This document shows positions 1-7,403 of a stretch of 64,000 nt of DNA, one piece after another. Below the pieces are notes generated by a model that was not told the origin of the DNA, searched no databases, and saw nothing but the letters and a program-made list of their open reading frames with translations. The DNA comes from DATEMU01 sp964414585 (GTDB taxonomy: Bacteria; Planctomycetota; Phycisphaerae; UBA1845; UTPLA1), in contig CAYPXR010000102.1 in NCBI GenBank assembly GCA_964414585.1, forward strand, positions 24,818 through 88,817. Direction: 5' to 3'. Numbering within the stretch: the stretch's first letter is position 1; every line of letters starts with the position of its first letter. The position numbers and the translations under genes were made by a program.

Positions 1-457
1 CGACGAAGACCTCCGGATCGGTTTGGATGTCCACTTTGTCGGCGAACGCCTCACCGGTGCGTTTCGCCATGACGTGCAGTTTTTGTGGCGGCGTCAATTT
101 TCGAAATTCCCGCCGACCGGCGTCCGTGGAAAAGTCCGGTTCGCCCTGCATTTCGGTCAGAAATTCATCGACCACGGCCGCGGGAATTTTGACGATCACG
201 CGGTCCGGCTGATCGGCGGCGGACAGGCGCATGCCGCGAAGCTCCATGAATCGTATGCGGCTGATTTCCTTCTTGGTGAGCTTGCGGATGACGGCGGTAT
301 CGGGAAACTCTTCATCTCCACTGGAGGAATCGCCAGTCGGCGGCGGGTCGGTGGGTTGAAAACCGCCGGCTTGGCGCGACATCAGGGTCAAGGAACAGAA
401 GACCAATCCCAATCCGGTGAACGCCCACGAAATACACATGTTTCTTCGTTGATTCAT
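1..457 (-). CDS. Secreted hypothetical protein, 5' part (cut by window edge)
   Basis: The reading frame starts at ATG 457 and runs open off the left edge, giving about 152 residues. The N-terminus (MNQRRNMCISWAFTGLGL) is a basic stretch followed by a hydrophobic segment, consistent with a signal peptide or membrane anchor. A Pro/Ser/Asp-rich linker follows, then a charged domain containing RKLTKKEISRIRFMELRGMR and RVIVKIPAAVVDEFLTEM. I do not recognise the family. The frame is convincing because the product has normal composition and no stops, and it diverges from the gene at 554. Function unknown. Confidence 0.6.
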   Translation of the reverse strand, partial: MNQRRNMCISWAFTGLGLVFCSLTLMSRQAGGFQPTDPPPTGDSSSGDEEFPDTAVIRKLTKKEISRIRFMELRGMRLSAADQPDRVIVKIPAAVVDEFLTEMQGEPDFSTDAGRREFRKLTPPQKLHVMAKRTGEAFADKVDIQTDPEVFV

Positions 458-553
458 GTCCAACCTATCGCCCTATCGCGGCTTGAAGCGGCGTCCTGTC
501 CATCCTACCCTAGCGGGCTGTTTGATGCACGAAGGAGTTCCGAGAAGCGAGCG

Positions 554-847
554 ATGGCCCAGAAATCTCCGAGCTTGAAATCCCTGATCGGCCGCAAGGT
601 CGTCCTGGATACCGCCGGGCCGATCATGTTCCTGGGAACGCTCAAGGAAGTTCAGGCCGACGGCTTCTGGCTGGAGGACGCCGATCTTCGTGACCGAAAC
701 GAAGGCCACGTCACCAAGGAGAGTTATGCCTGCGAGGCCAAGCTCCACGGCATCCGGGCGAACCGTGCCCGGTTGTTCGTGGCCGCTCACGTGGTCATCA
801 GCGCGTCGGCCCTGGACGACGTTGTTACGGACTTAGCAGACGATTGA
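554..847 (+). CDS. Conserved small hypothetical protein, possibly Sm-like
   Basis: A 97-residue protein starting at ATG 554. An AAGGAG lies about 17 bases upstream, farther than usual. The sequence (SLIGRKVVLDTAGPIMFLGT, then GFWLEDADLRDRNEGHVTKE) reads as a short beta-rich domain. The pattern of a VVLDT strand, a GTL turn and a WLEDAD strand resembles small LSm-like folds, but that is a guess. No signal peptide or membrane segment is seen. Its 3' end overlaps the convergent gene at 825-2297 by 23 bases. Function unknown. Confidence 0.6.
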   Translation: MAQKSPSLKSLIGRKVVLDTAGPIMFLGTLKEVQADGFWLEDADLRDRNEGHVTKESYACEAKLHGIRANRARLFVAAHVVISASALDDVVTDLADD

Positions 848-2297
848 CCATTCCGTCGATGTCGTCCTCGGTGATGACGCCATCCTGCGAAAAGTCACCG
901 TGGCAAACGTCGTACTCGTCCGTGGAAATTTCCAGCACGGCCTGCGTGAAGCGTTTCAGGTCGTGGCCGTTGGTCACGGCGTCGTCGCCGCTCACGTTTC
1001 CGTCCGGTGGATTGCAGCTCTCGCAGACGTCTGCGACCGTGTTGCCGTTGTTGTCGGAGCAGTCCGTGCCGGCGCCCATCCAGGTGTTGCCGAAACCTTC
1101 GCAGATGGATTGACCGGAAATCGAGCAACCGCCGGTCGTCAGACAACAAGCACCTTGCGGCTGAGGACAGGAGACTTGCGCGCACGTGGTGCCGGTTCCC
1201 TGATACGCCCCGCTCATCGCGGCGCATTCCACCGGCGTCTTGTTTTCGGCGCATTGACCATTCGGAAGACAGCAGGCCCCTTTCGGGCATTGGTTCAGAC
1301 TGGGGCCGACACACGCCGTGCCCACACCCTGCGGCACGCCGCCAAATCCGGAACAGACGTTCGGATCAAGCATCGAGCAAAACCCGGTGGTGGGATTGCA
1401 GCACGCCTGGGCGGGTTGCGGACACGTGACCGAACCGCAGTTGGTCCCATTGCCCTGATAGGTGCCGCTCATGCCCTGACAGGTCGACATGGAAACGCTT
1501 CCGACGCAGCTTCCGTCGGGCTTGCAGCACGCGCCCAGAGTCACTGGACAACTGGGCGGGCAGTTGCTCCCGTTGCCTTGATAAGTGCCGCCGGAGGCGG
1601 CGCACTGGCTGCTGGTCACGCCCACGTTGCAAGTGCCGGCGGGCAGGCAACATGCTCCGGTCGCCTCCTGGCAATCGACGACGGCGCGGATCATGAAGTC
1701 GCCGCTGACACCCAGCAAACAACTGCTGATCCAACCGATGCCCTGGGCATTGATGGCATTCTTTCCATTCTGGCAACCGACGTCCGTCACAATGCTCGGA
1801 CCGTTGCCTGGATCAGGAGTATTCTCAAATCGAAATGAAACAACGAAGACCTGCCCGGTCGTGACCGGCACGCTAATCGGGATCGTCTGCTCTTCGTTCA
1901 AATATCGGAATTCGTTGAGTACCCCGTCGGTCATGACGGGCCCTTCCAGAAAGGCCAGGGTAGTTCCAGGGACGGGAAAGCTCCCCTGTTGGGCGATCGT
2001 GATGCTTTGTTCCAGACTCGGCGGTTCGCCACCCGTTTGTGAACGCCAAAAAACCTGTACGGCGACGATCGTGCCCGTACACGGCGAAGTGAGCCAGACC
2101 GCCGCGCTCTCACCGCCGACGAAGCCGGCCTGGATCGTGGCGGAGCTCCCATTGATGATGCTGTCGTTCTTGACGACGACTTCGTTGGCTCGCACGGGCC
2201 CGCCCGAAACGGAGACCATCATCGAAAGAACGGTGATCGTCAGAATCGACGGGCGTTCCAGGTGAAATCGCCCCCAAAACGTGTTTGCCCCAATCAT
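825..2297 (-). CDS. Secreted Cys-rich repeat protein with dockerin-like tail
   Basis: A 490-residue protein. I chose ATG 2297 because a GGAGG lies 9 bases upstream and the N-terminus then forms a signal peptide ending near GGPVRANE. An N-terminal domain of about 190 residues contains FRFENTPDPGNG. Five tandem modules of about 40 residues follow, each with the plan (G/A)CC-x5-C-x8-C-x8-G-x-C, for example GACCLPNGQCAENKTPVECA. The C-terminus has two loops, NVSGDDAVTNGHD and DFSQDGVITEDDID, that resemble dockerin/EF-hand calcium loops. Probably an extracellular or cell-surface structural protein; the ligand is unknown. Confidence 0.75.
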   Translation of the reverse strand: MIGANTFWGRFHLERPSILTITVLSMMVSVSGGPVRANEVVVKNDSIINGSSATIQAGFVGGESAAVWLTSPCTGTIVAVQVFWRSQTGGEPPSLEQSITIAQQGSFPVPGTTLAFLEGPVMTDGVLNEFRYLNEEQTIPISVPVTTGQVFVVSFRFENTPDPGNGPSIVTDVGCQNGKNAINAQGIGWISSCLLGVSGDFMIRAVVDCQEATGACCLPAGTCNVGVTSSQCAASGGTYQGNGSNCPPSCPVTLGACCKPDGSCVGSVSMSTCQGMSGTYQGNGTNCGSVTCPQPAQACCNPTTGFCSMLDPNVCSGFGGVPQGVGTACVGPSLNQCPKGACCLPNGQCAENKTPVECAAMSGAYQGTGTTCAQVSCPQPQGACCLTTGGCSISGQSICEGFGNTWMGAGTDCSDNNGNTVADVCESCNPPDGNVSGDDAVTNGHDLKRFTQAVLEISTDEYDVCHGDFSQDGVITEDDIDGMVNRLLSP

Positions 2298-2534
2298 CTT
2301 TGGATGCCTCCGAATGATTCCAACAACAGGTCGGGCGTCTTCCGGCGAAATTGCGTTACGCGCAGGTCGCCACATGACCCCTTCGGATGTAGATAGTGTC
2401 TATTTTACCCGGCGGTTCATGGAAATTCGCCACCCGTCGATGGTTTTCTCCCGCCGACTGGAAATTTTACCCTGCCCCAATCTGTCCGAGGAGGGTGGAA
2501 CGAGGTATTTTCAAGCCGCACAGGATGCCGGCTG

Positions 2535-3194
2535 TCAAAAAATTCCGGCACTAAAGGGGTCTTGAGGCCGATCCACGGGCCTGGGGGCCGGTTCTTTGGA
2601 TGGCGAGGTCGGCCTTGGAGATGGCGGGGGTGGGGACGATTTCTTCACCGGTGGCGCTATCGGCGTCGCGGGTTCAGGCGGCGCTTCCTCCCTGGTCCGG
2701 CCGCCATCACGACGCGAACCCCGCTGCGCCGTGCTTTCCTTCAGTTCGTTGACCAGATCGTCGTATTCCGAGGGCCCGAAATCGTCGAAATCCACCTTTT
2801 GAGGTTCGTAGCCCGGCTCGCCGGCGCGCTCCAATTCCTGTTGAAAGGCGGCAATCACTTCGCGTTGGAGTTGTTCTCGCCCGGCCATGTTGATGGGGTG
2901 GGCCACGTCGGCGTGCAGTTTCACCCGGCCGTCCTGCTCCCGAGGCGCGCGATTTTCCCCGAGCTTTCCACCACAATCGTTGCAGAATCGCGCTCGAAAA
3001 TGGTTTTTCGATCCGCACTTCGGACACCGGTCGGCCAGCTTACGCGACGGCATGGCGACGAACGGGCCATTCGTCCCTTCGATGATCTTCAGGTCGCGGA
3101 TGACGATCGCGTCGTCCAGCGTAACGCTGCAAAACGCCTTGAGCCGTTCGGCGTTGCTGCCCACCAACTTAACGCGAATCTCAGTGATGTTCAT
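2535..3194 (-). CDS. spoVG: SpoVG-family regulator with zinc-ribbon insertion
   Basis: A 219-residue protein from ATG 3194, with a GGGAGG ribosome-binding site about 8 bases upstream. The SpoVG fold is recognisable: MNITEIRVKLVG, then LKAFCSVTLDDAIVIRDLKI, then GPFVAMPSRK, and later DVAHPINMAGREQLQREVI. Between the VAMPS segment and the AHPIN segment sits a four-cysteine ribbon, CPKCG-x10-CNDCG. The last 60 or so residues are Pro/Ser/Lys-rich and disordered. Classical SpoVG is about 95 residues and binds nucleic acid; here it is more than doubled. It lies downstream of ispE on the same strand, a neighbourhood also known in Firmicutes (ispE and spoVG close together). Confidence 0.85.
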   Translation of the reverse strand: MNITEIRVKLVGSNAERLKAFCSVTLDDAIVIRDLKIIEGTNGPFVAMPSRKLADRCPKCGSKNHFRARFCNDCGGKLGENRAPREQDGRVKLHADVAHPINMAGREQLQREVIAAFQQELERAGEPGYEPQKVDFDDFGPSEYDDLVNELKESTAQRGSRRDGGRTREEAPPEPATPIAPPVKKSSPPPPSPRPTSPSKEPAPRPVDRPQDPFSAGIF

Positions 3195-3357
3195 CTCTTG
3201 AGCCTCCCGCCGACCGGCCCTCTGGGGCATGCCGGGGGATTCGCCGATCCGTCCGGGGAGGGAAATACTATACCACCTTGACGCGGTTCTGGGCAGGGCT
3301 TCCCAAACATTGGCAAAACGATAATCGAAAGCGAACCGGGCTTCCACTCTTTGCAGG

Positions 3358-4230
3358 TCACAACAACCGAGCCACTTCAATGCGCGTGGGCTCCTGCACA
3401 AGTTTCATGGCATCGTCGCGCCAGCGGTCGGCTTCCTCGCGACCCTCGAACAGGGCAAAAAGGCAGCTCCCGCTGCCGGTCATGTGAACGCGGCGACCGC
3501 CCTTGGCGTCCAGAGACTTCAATAGCGATCCCAAGCGAGGCTCGTGGGTCAGCGCCGCCGGCTCAAGATCGTTGAAGAGCAACATTTGTATTTCAGTCAC
3601 GGAACGATGGGACTCCAACCAGAGCTTGATGGGAGCGCGATCGCCGAATCGGTCCCCCGTCAAGGCACCGTAGACCGACGCCGTCGATATCGAATAGGCC
3701 GGGACAATGATCGCCGCCCAGCCTTTTAACGACGACGGAAGTGGTTCGAGGCGCTCGCCTCGCCCGCGAATGACGACGGCCGGCGCACTCTCGACAAACA
3801 ACGGAACATCGGAACCGATCCGTTGAGCGACAGCCTGAAGCCGATCGTCCGTCCAATGCAGTGCCCAAAATTCATTCAACCCGCGCAAGGTCGCGGCGGC
3901 GTCGCTGCTGCCGCCTCCGAGACCGGCGCCGATGGGGATCTTTTTCTCGAGCGTGATGGCCGCCTCCGCGGGGTGTCCGGATTCGTCGGCCAGGGCCCGT
4001 GCAGCGCGCAGGACGAGATTGGACTCATCGGCCGCCAGTCCGACGTTTTCACCGCGAATCAAAAGGGAAAGGGTTGACGCGGGCGTGATCGTCAGCACAT
4101 CGGCCCAGTCGACTTTGACGACCCACGATTCAAGTTCATGGTAGCCGTCGGCGCGCTTGCCGAGGACCGCAAGGGTGAGATTCAGTTTTGCGTGGGCGAG
4201 CACCCGCAGAGGCGCTTCAAGCTTGGCCAT
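3358..4230 (-). CDS. ispE: 4-diphosphocytidyl-2-C-methyl-D-erythritol kinase
   Basis: A 290-residue GHMP kinase of the non-mevalonate isoprenoid pathway; it phosphorylates CDP-methylerythritol at the 2-hydroxyl using ATP in the cytosol. Diagnostic parts are AKLNLTLAVLGKRADGYHEL near residues 14-33, the glycine-rich ATP loop PIGAGLGGGSSDAAA at 99-113, and a C-terminal MTGSGSCLFALF. Length fits the family. The ATG lies directly against the T-tract of the terminator for the upstream gene, leaving no room for a ribosome-binding site; an in-frame GTG eight codons later is the only nearby alternative and also lacks one. spoVG follows 163 bases downstream. Confidence 0.93.
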   Translation of the reverse strand: MAKLEAPLRVLAHAKLNLTLAVLGKRADGYHELESWVVKVDWADVLTITPASTLSLLIRGENVGLAADESNLVLRAARALADESGHPAEAAITLEKKIPIGAGLGGGSSDAAATLRGLNEFWALHWTDDRLQAVAQRIGSDVPLFVESAPAVVIRGRGERLEPLPSSLKGWAAIIVPAYSISTASVYGALTGDRFGDRAPIKLWLESHRSVTEIQMLLFNDLEPAALTHEPRLGSLLKSLDAKGGRRVHMTGSGSCLFALFEGREEADRWRDDAMKLVQEPTRIEVARLL

Positions 4231-4274
4231 AAAAAAACCACCGTTGCGGGACTGGATCAGTCCCGCAACGGTGG
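4231..4274 (-). terminator. Intrinsic terminator of the PEP-CTERM gene
   Basis: A perfect 17-bp inverted repeat (arms 4238-4254 and 4258-4274, starting CCACCGTTGCGGG, 3-base loop) is followed on the minus strand by seven T residues at 4237-4231. It lies 35 bases after the stop of the gene at 4309-5271. The T-tract ends at the base before the ispE ATG. Confidence 0.92.
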
Positions 4275-4308
4275 GATCATACGCGAAGTTGGATATGACG
4301 TCGCGCGG

Positions 4309-5271
4309 TTAGCGGCGTCGGCGATGAATCAGGAGAACCGAGCCCAGGCCGAGCAGCATCATCGTGGCCGGCTCCGGCACAACAACCTTGAAAAGGATGT
4401 CGGTCAGCTTGTTGGGCTGGGCATCGACCAGATTGAGGAAGTTCCCGCCGACATCGAAGCGATAAATCTCGCCGCTATTGAACGCCATGTAGATGTCGAA
4501 GTTGTCGGGATCGAAGGTGAAGCCGTGCGGGCCGCCGCCGGTCAGCGATTGCGTATCGATGTAATGGCTCCAGCTGGCGCTGCCGAAATCGTATCGCCAG
4601 AGACCTTCCGTGGGAGGGCCTTCATAGAGGGCCGTCGCATACAAGGCGCCGTCGGGGCCGAATCCGATTTCCTGGGGTGCAAATGGGGCCACGATGGGAG
4701 CGCCGGTCGGCAGGCCGGTGAAATAGTCGTATTGAGCAATGGGAACGGGACCGGAAAAGCCCCACTGCGTCACCCACATGGTGTTGCCGTTGAAGGCGTG
4801 CAAATTATAGCCATTGCCATAATTCACGACCGTTCCGAGAAAGCCTCCCGCCGGCGAAAACTTCTCAACACCGGTCGGACCGCCGACCACGATGTTTCCG
4901 TCCGGACCCTTGGCCGGTCCGAGACGCAATCCTCCGGCAATCGTCGCCAATTGCGCGCCGGTCGAGGAATCGATTTTCATGAGGCTGTTGAAGCCACCGA
5001 CAAAAAAGTCTTGATTCGCACCGGCGACGGCACCAAGGTAAGGAGCGTTGCTGTTCAATTGAGTTGAATTGGAAAAAACGGGGTTCCAGGAGGGAGGCAG
5101 GCTGCCAACGTAGTTGCCCGGGACATAATTAAACGTCGTGCTGTCGTATTGATAGACTTCACTATACGCGTCGCTCAGTACGTAAATATCATCCGGATCG
5201 CCAATCACACCGCCCAACGCCGGTGAAGCCATGACGCACAAAGTGAGGGCGACCATCGAATATCTGAACAT
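4309..5271 (-). CDS. PEP-CTERM sorted exported protein, beta-propeller-like
   Basis: A 320-residue protein from ATG 5271, with AGGAG about 9 bases upstream. It has a signal peptide (MFRYSMVALTLCVMASPALG). The body has repeated short beta units such as GPDGNIVVGGPTGVEKF, GPDGALYATALYEG and DPDNFDIYMAFNSGEIYRFD, which suggests an NHL/SMP-30-type propeller. The tail VPEPATMMLLGLGSVLLIHRRRR is a textbook PEP-CTERM anchor: PEP motif, hydrophobic helix, arginine cluster. Such proteins are exported and processed by an exosortase. It has its own strong terminator. Ligand unknown. Confidence 0.88.
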   Translation of the reverse strand: MFRYSMVALTLCVMASPALGGVIGDPDDIYVLSDAYSEVYQYDSTTFNYVPGNYVGSLPPSWNPVFSNSTQLNSNAPYLGAVAGANQDFFVGGFNSLMKIDSSTGAQLATIAGGLRLGPAKGPDGNIVVGGPTGVEKFSPAGGFLGTVVNYGNGYNLHAFNGNTMWVTQWGFSGPVPIAQYDYFTGLPTGAPIVAPFAPQEIGFGPDGALYATALYEGPPTEGLWRYDFGSASWSHYIDTQSLTGGGPHGFTFDPDNFDIYMAFNSGEIYRFDVGGNFLNLVDAQPNKLTDILFKVVVPEPATMMLLGLGSVLLIHRRRR

Positions 5272-5487
5272 TGACTTCTCTCCTCTCGGGCCTCTTGGGC
5301 CCATGTTTTCTCAGGTCAGAACAATCGGGGAGCATCGTACTCGAAAAAGGGATCCAAAATCAAGATGGAAAAGGGACCCGGTAGCCTTTATGTCAGAGGT
5401 GTGGCACAGGGCTTTGTTGTATGCCCGTGGAAAGAACGGTAACTCCAGCCCCATCCATCAATTATGACAAGGGCGCGGAGGCGGTCC

Positions 5488-7098
5488 CTAACTAGCCCCA
5501 AGCATGGCGGCGATGAAGGGCTGAACGTCCCTGGCGTTGGTTTGACCCGAACCGTCCAAATCGGCCCTTTGGACGTGGTCGGGGATGGTATCTACTCCGA
5601 GCAGCACATTAATCATGATTTGAAGATCCGCCTGGTTCACCTGTCCGTCGAGGTCGAGATCGCCCGGCTTTCCGGGCGCCGCAATCGGGTCCGGTGGCTG
5701 GGCCAACGGGTTATTGAGATACTCCCGATAGCGGGTCAGCCAAAGCTGATAATCCACCAGGTTTACACAGCCGTCGTCATTCATGTCCGCCTCGGCGGCA
5801 AAAGCAAAGTCGGCTACACAGGTCCCATAGGCCTCCAGGAAAAACCAGAGGTCTTCTCCGTCTACGTCGCAATCCCCATCCAGATCGCCGGACTTGAAAC
5901 AACCCGATCCGGCCCGCGGCGTCACCATGTAGGCCGAAACGGAAACGTCGGGTGTCCGAAAGAGTCCGAGGGTGATGCTTCCCTCGCACGTCGGAGGCGC
6001 GTCGGCATCGAAGCGAAAGTTGTACAAGGTTCCCCATCGCAGCGCGTTCGCGTTGACGTTCTGGGCGTATGTTTCCGTGGACCAGGTAATGAAACCTCCC
6101 GACACCGTCGCCGACCAATCCGCGCCGCCATAGGGTTCGCCGCTGTGATAATCCACGTCGTGAAATCCGATGTTGGTGGGGACGACGCCCGGCGGCAAGG
6201 GAACCGAAAAGGAACCGCCAGACTGATGAGAATTGATATTCTGGACGGCATACTCGTAATGCCACGAGCATCCCCCCAGAAACGTGGCGCGACCGGCCGC
6301 CCAGAAGAGACCGTTGTAGCCGGCGCCGCCGTCGTTTTGGACGACCATCGATGACAATTGAACGAGTTGATCGTTGGCGTTCCAGGCGAAGATCGCGGGA
6401 ATGCGCTGGCGCGTCCCGCCGACGGGCGTCGCGAGATAGGGACTCGTGGGGGTCAATTCGATCTGTCGCCACGAACAATTGTTGGCCGCGTTTCCAAAAA
6501 ACGCATCGTCCGGCGTGACATACTGGCCCTCAATAAAATAGAGCGCGCCGGGATTCAGCGTTGATTCCAGATCGTTGTTGTGGACCTGAAGGCGACGACC
6601 GATTCCCGGTTGGGCCGGCGGCGCGGTAAACGGATAGGGAAAATAGCCGGTGGAGGCGTTGACCTGCGACTTGGGACCCAGTCGCGCCTGAATGCCGTTT
6701 AGCACCGCAAAGTAGGTATCCGAACATCCGACGCCAAGAGTGGTCCCGTCGGTCGGGATGCAGGAGCCGCAAAGCTGTTCGTTTTCCGTGGCGAAGCCGT
6801 GCTTGACCCACGCCTGACCAATTTGTTCGAACCGGCCGTTCTTCAAACGAAACATGTTCTGACCGATGACGGGGTGCAAATTGCTCGTGCCATACCAGAC
6901 CGCCTCCGACGTGCCGATGTTGCACGAGGTCGTCCCGAAGGCATAAGACGTGATACCGTCGGAGGTCGCGAATCGCGTGACGTCGTCGCCACCGGCAATC
7001 TCCCCGGCGATCACATCGGGACCGACCGCCGGCGCGGCCGCCGGGCAGGCGGTCAACGACAGGATCGCAGCGACCAACATCGCCGGCCGAAATCGCAT
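5488..7098 (-). CDS. Secreted protein with dockerin-type repeats
   Basis: A 536-residue protein. I prefer ATG 7098 (GGAG six bases upstream) over ATG 7110. A signal peptide (MRFRPAMLVAAILSLTACP) precedes a large N-terminal domain of about 380 residues with WRQIELTPTSPYLATPVGG and GLFWAAGRATFLGGCSWHYE. The C-terminal third has calcium-loop motifs typical of planctomycete dockerin tails: GDLDGDCDVDGEDLWFFLEA, EADMNDDGCVNLVDYQLWLT, GDLDLDGQVNQADLQIMINV and RADLDGSGQTNARDVQPFI. The N-terminal domain resembles hypothetical proteins annotated only by their dockerin end. Probably extracellular; function unknown. The 216 bases between it and the PEP-CTERM gene show nothing specific. Confidence 0.8.
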   Translation of the reverse strand: MRFRPAMLVAAILSLTACPAAAPAVGPDVIAGEIAGGDDVTRFATSDGITSYAFGTTSCNIGTSEAVWYGTSNLHPVIGQNMFRLKNGRFEQIGQAWVKHGFATENEQLCGSCIPTDGTTLGVGCSDTYFAVLNGIQARLGPKSQVNASTGYFPYPFTAPPAQPGIGRRLQVHNNDLESTLNPGALYFIEGQYVTPDDAFFGNAANNCSWRQIELTPTSPYLATPVGGTRQRIPAIFAWNANDQLVQLSSMVVQNDGGAGYNGLFWAAGRATFLGGCSWHYEYAVQNINSHQSGGSFSVPLPPGVVPTNIGFHDVDYHSGEPYGGADWSATVSGGFITWSTETYAQNVNANALRWGTLYNFRFDADAPPTCEGSITLGLFRTPDVSVSAYMVTPRAGSGCFKSGDLDGDCDVDGEDLWFFLEAYGTCVADFAFAAEADMNDDGCVNLVDYQLWLTRYREYLNNPLAQPPDPIAAPGKPGDLDLDGQVNQADLQIMINVLLGVDTIPDHVQRADLDGSGQTNARDVQPFIAAMLGAS

Positions 7099-7216
7099 AG
7101 AGGACTCCATGATATTCTCGGAGGTGCGGCTTCTCTCCCTACCGGTTAGAAACGGACGAGACATTAAGTATAATCCGGCGGGCCCGGCGATTTCCACCAA
7201 AAGCGGGTCCGGAACC

Positions 7217-7299
7217 GGGCGTGTGGCGGAATGGCAGACGCTGGGGATTTAAAATCCCTTGTCCGTAAGGACGTGCGGGTTCGAGTCCCGCCTCGCCCA
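7217..7299 (+). tRNA. tRNA-Leu (anticodon UAA)
   Basis: An 83-base class II tRNA with acceptor GGGCGTG/CTCGCCC (one U-U mismatch), anticodon arm GGGGA-TTTAAAA-TCCCT with TAA at loop positions 34-36, a long variable arm (GTCCGTAAGGAC) and a normal T arm with GGTTCGAGTCC. No CCA is encoded, like the tRNA-Ser at 15,859 and unlike the two island tRNA-Leu copies that share this anticodon. Confidence 0.93.
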
Positions 7300-7403
7300 T
7301 CGCAATTTTCAGACGGCCGGACGACCCTTCATGGTGCGAAGAGGCACAAAGTCCGGCGATCGCCGCTTTTGGAATCGCGGCTTTCCGAGTGAACTTTACG
7401 GTC

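Noticed and set aside
23..847. A 274-codon open frame over the left edge on the plus strand
   Set aside because: Its first two thirds are antisense to the better minus-strand gene at 1-457, and only the part from ATG 554 has protein-like composition.
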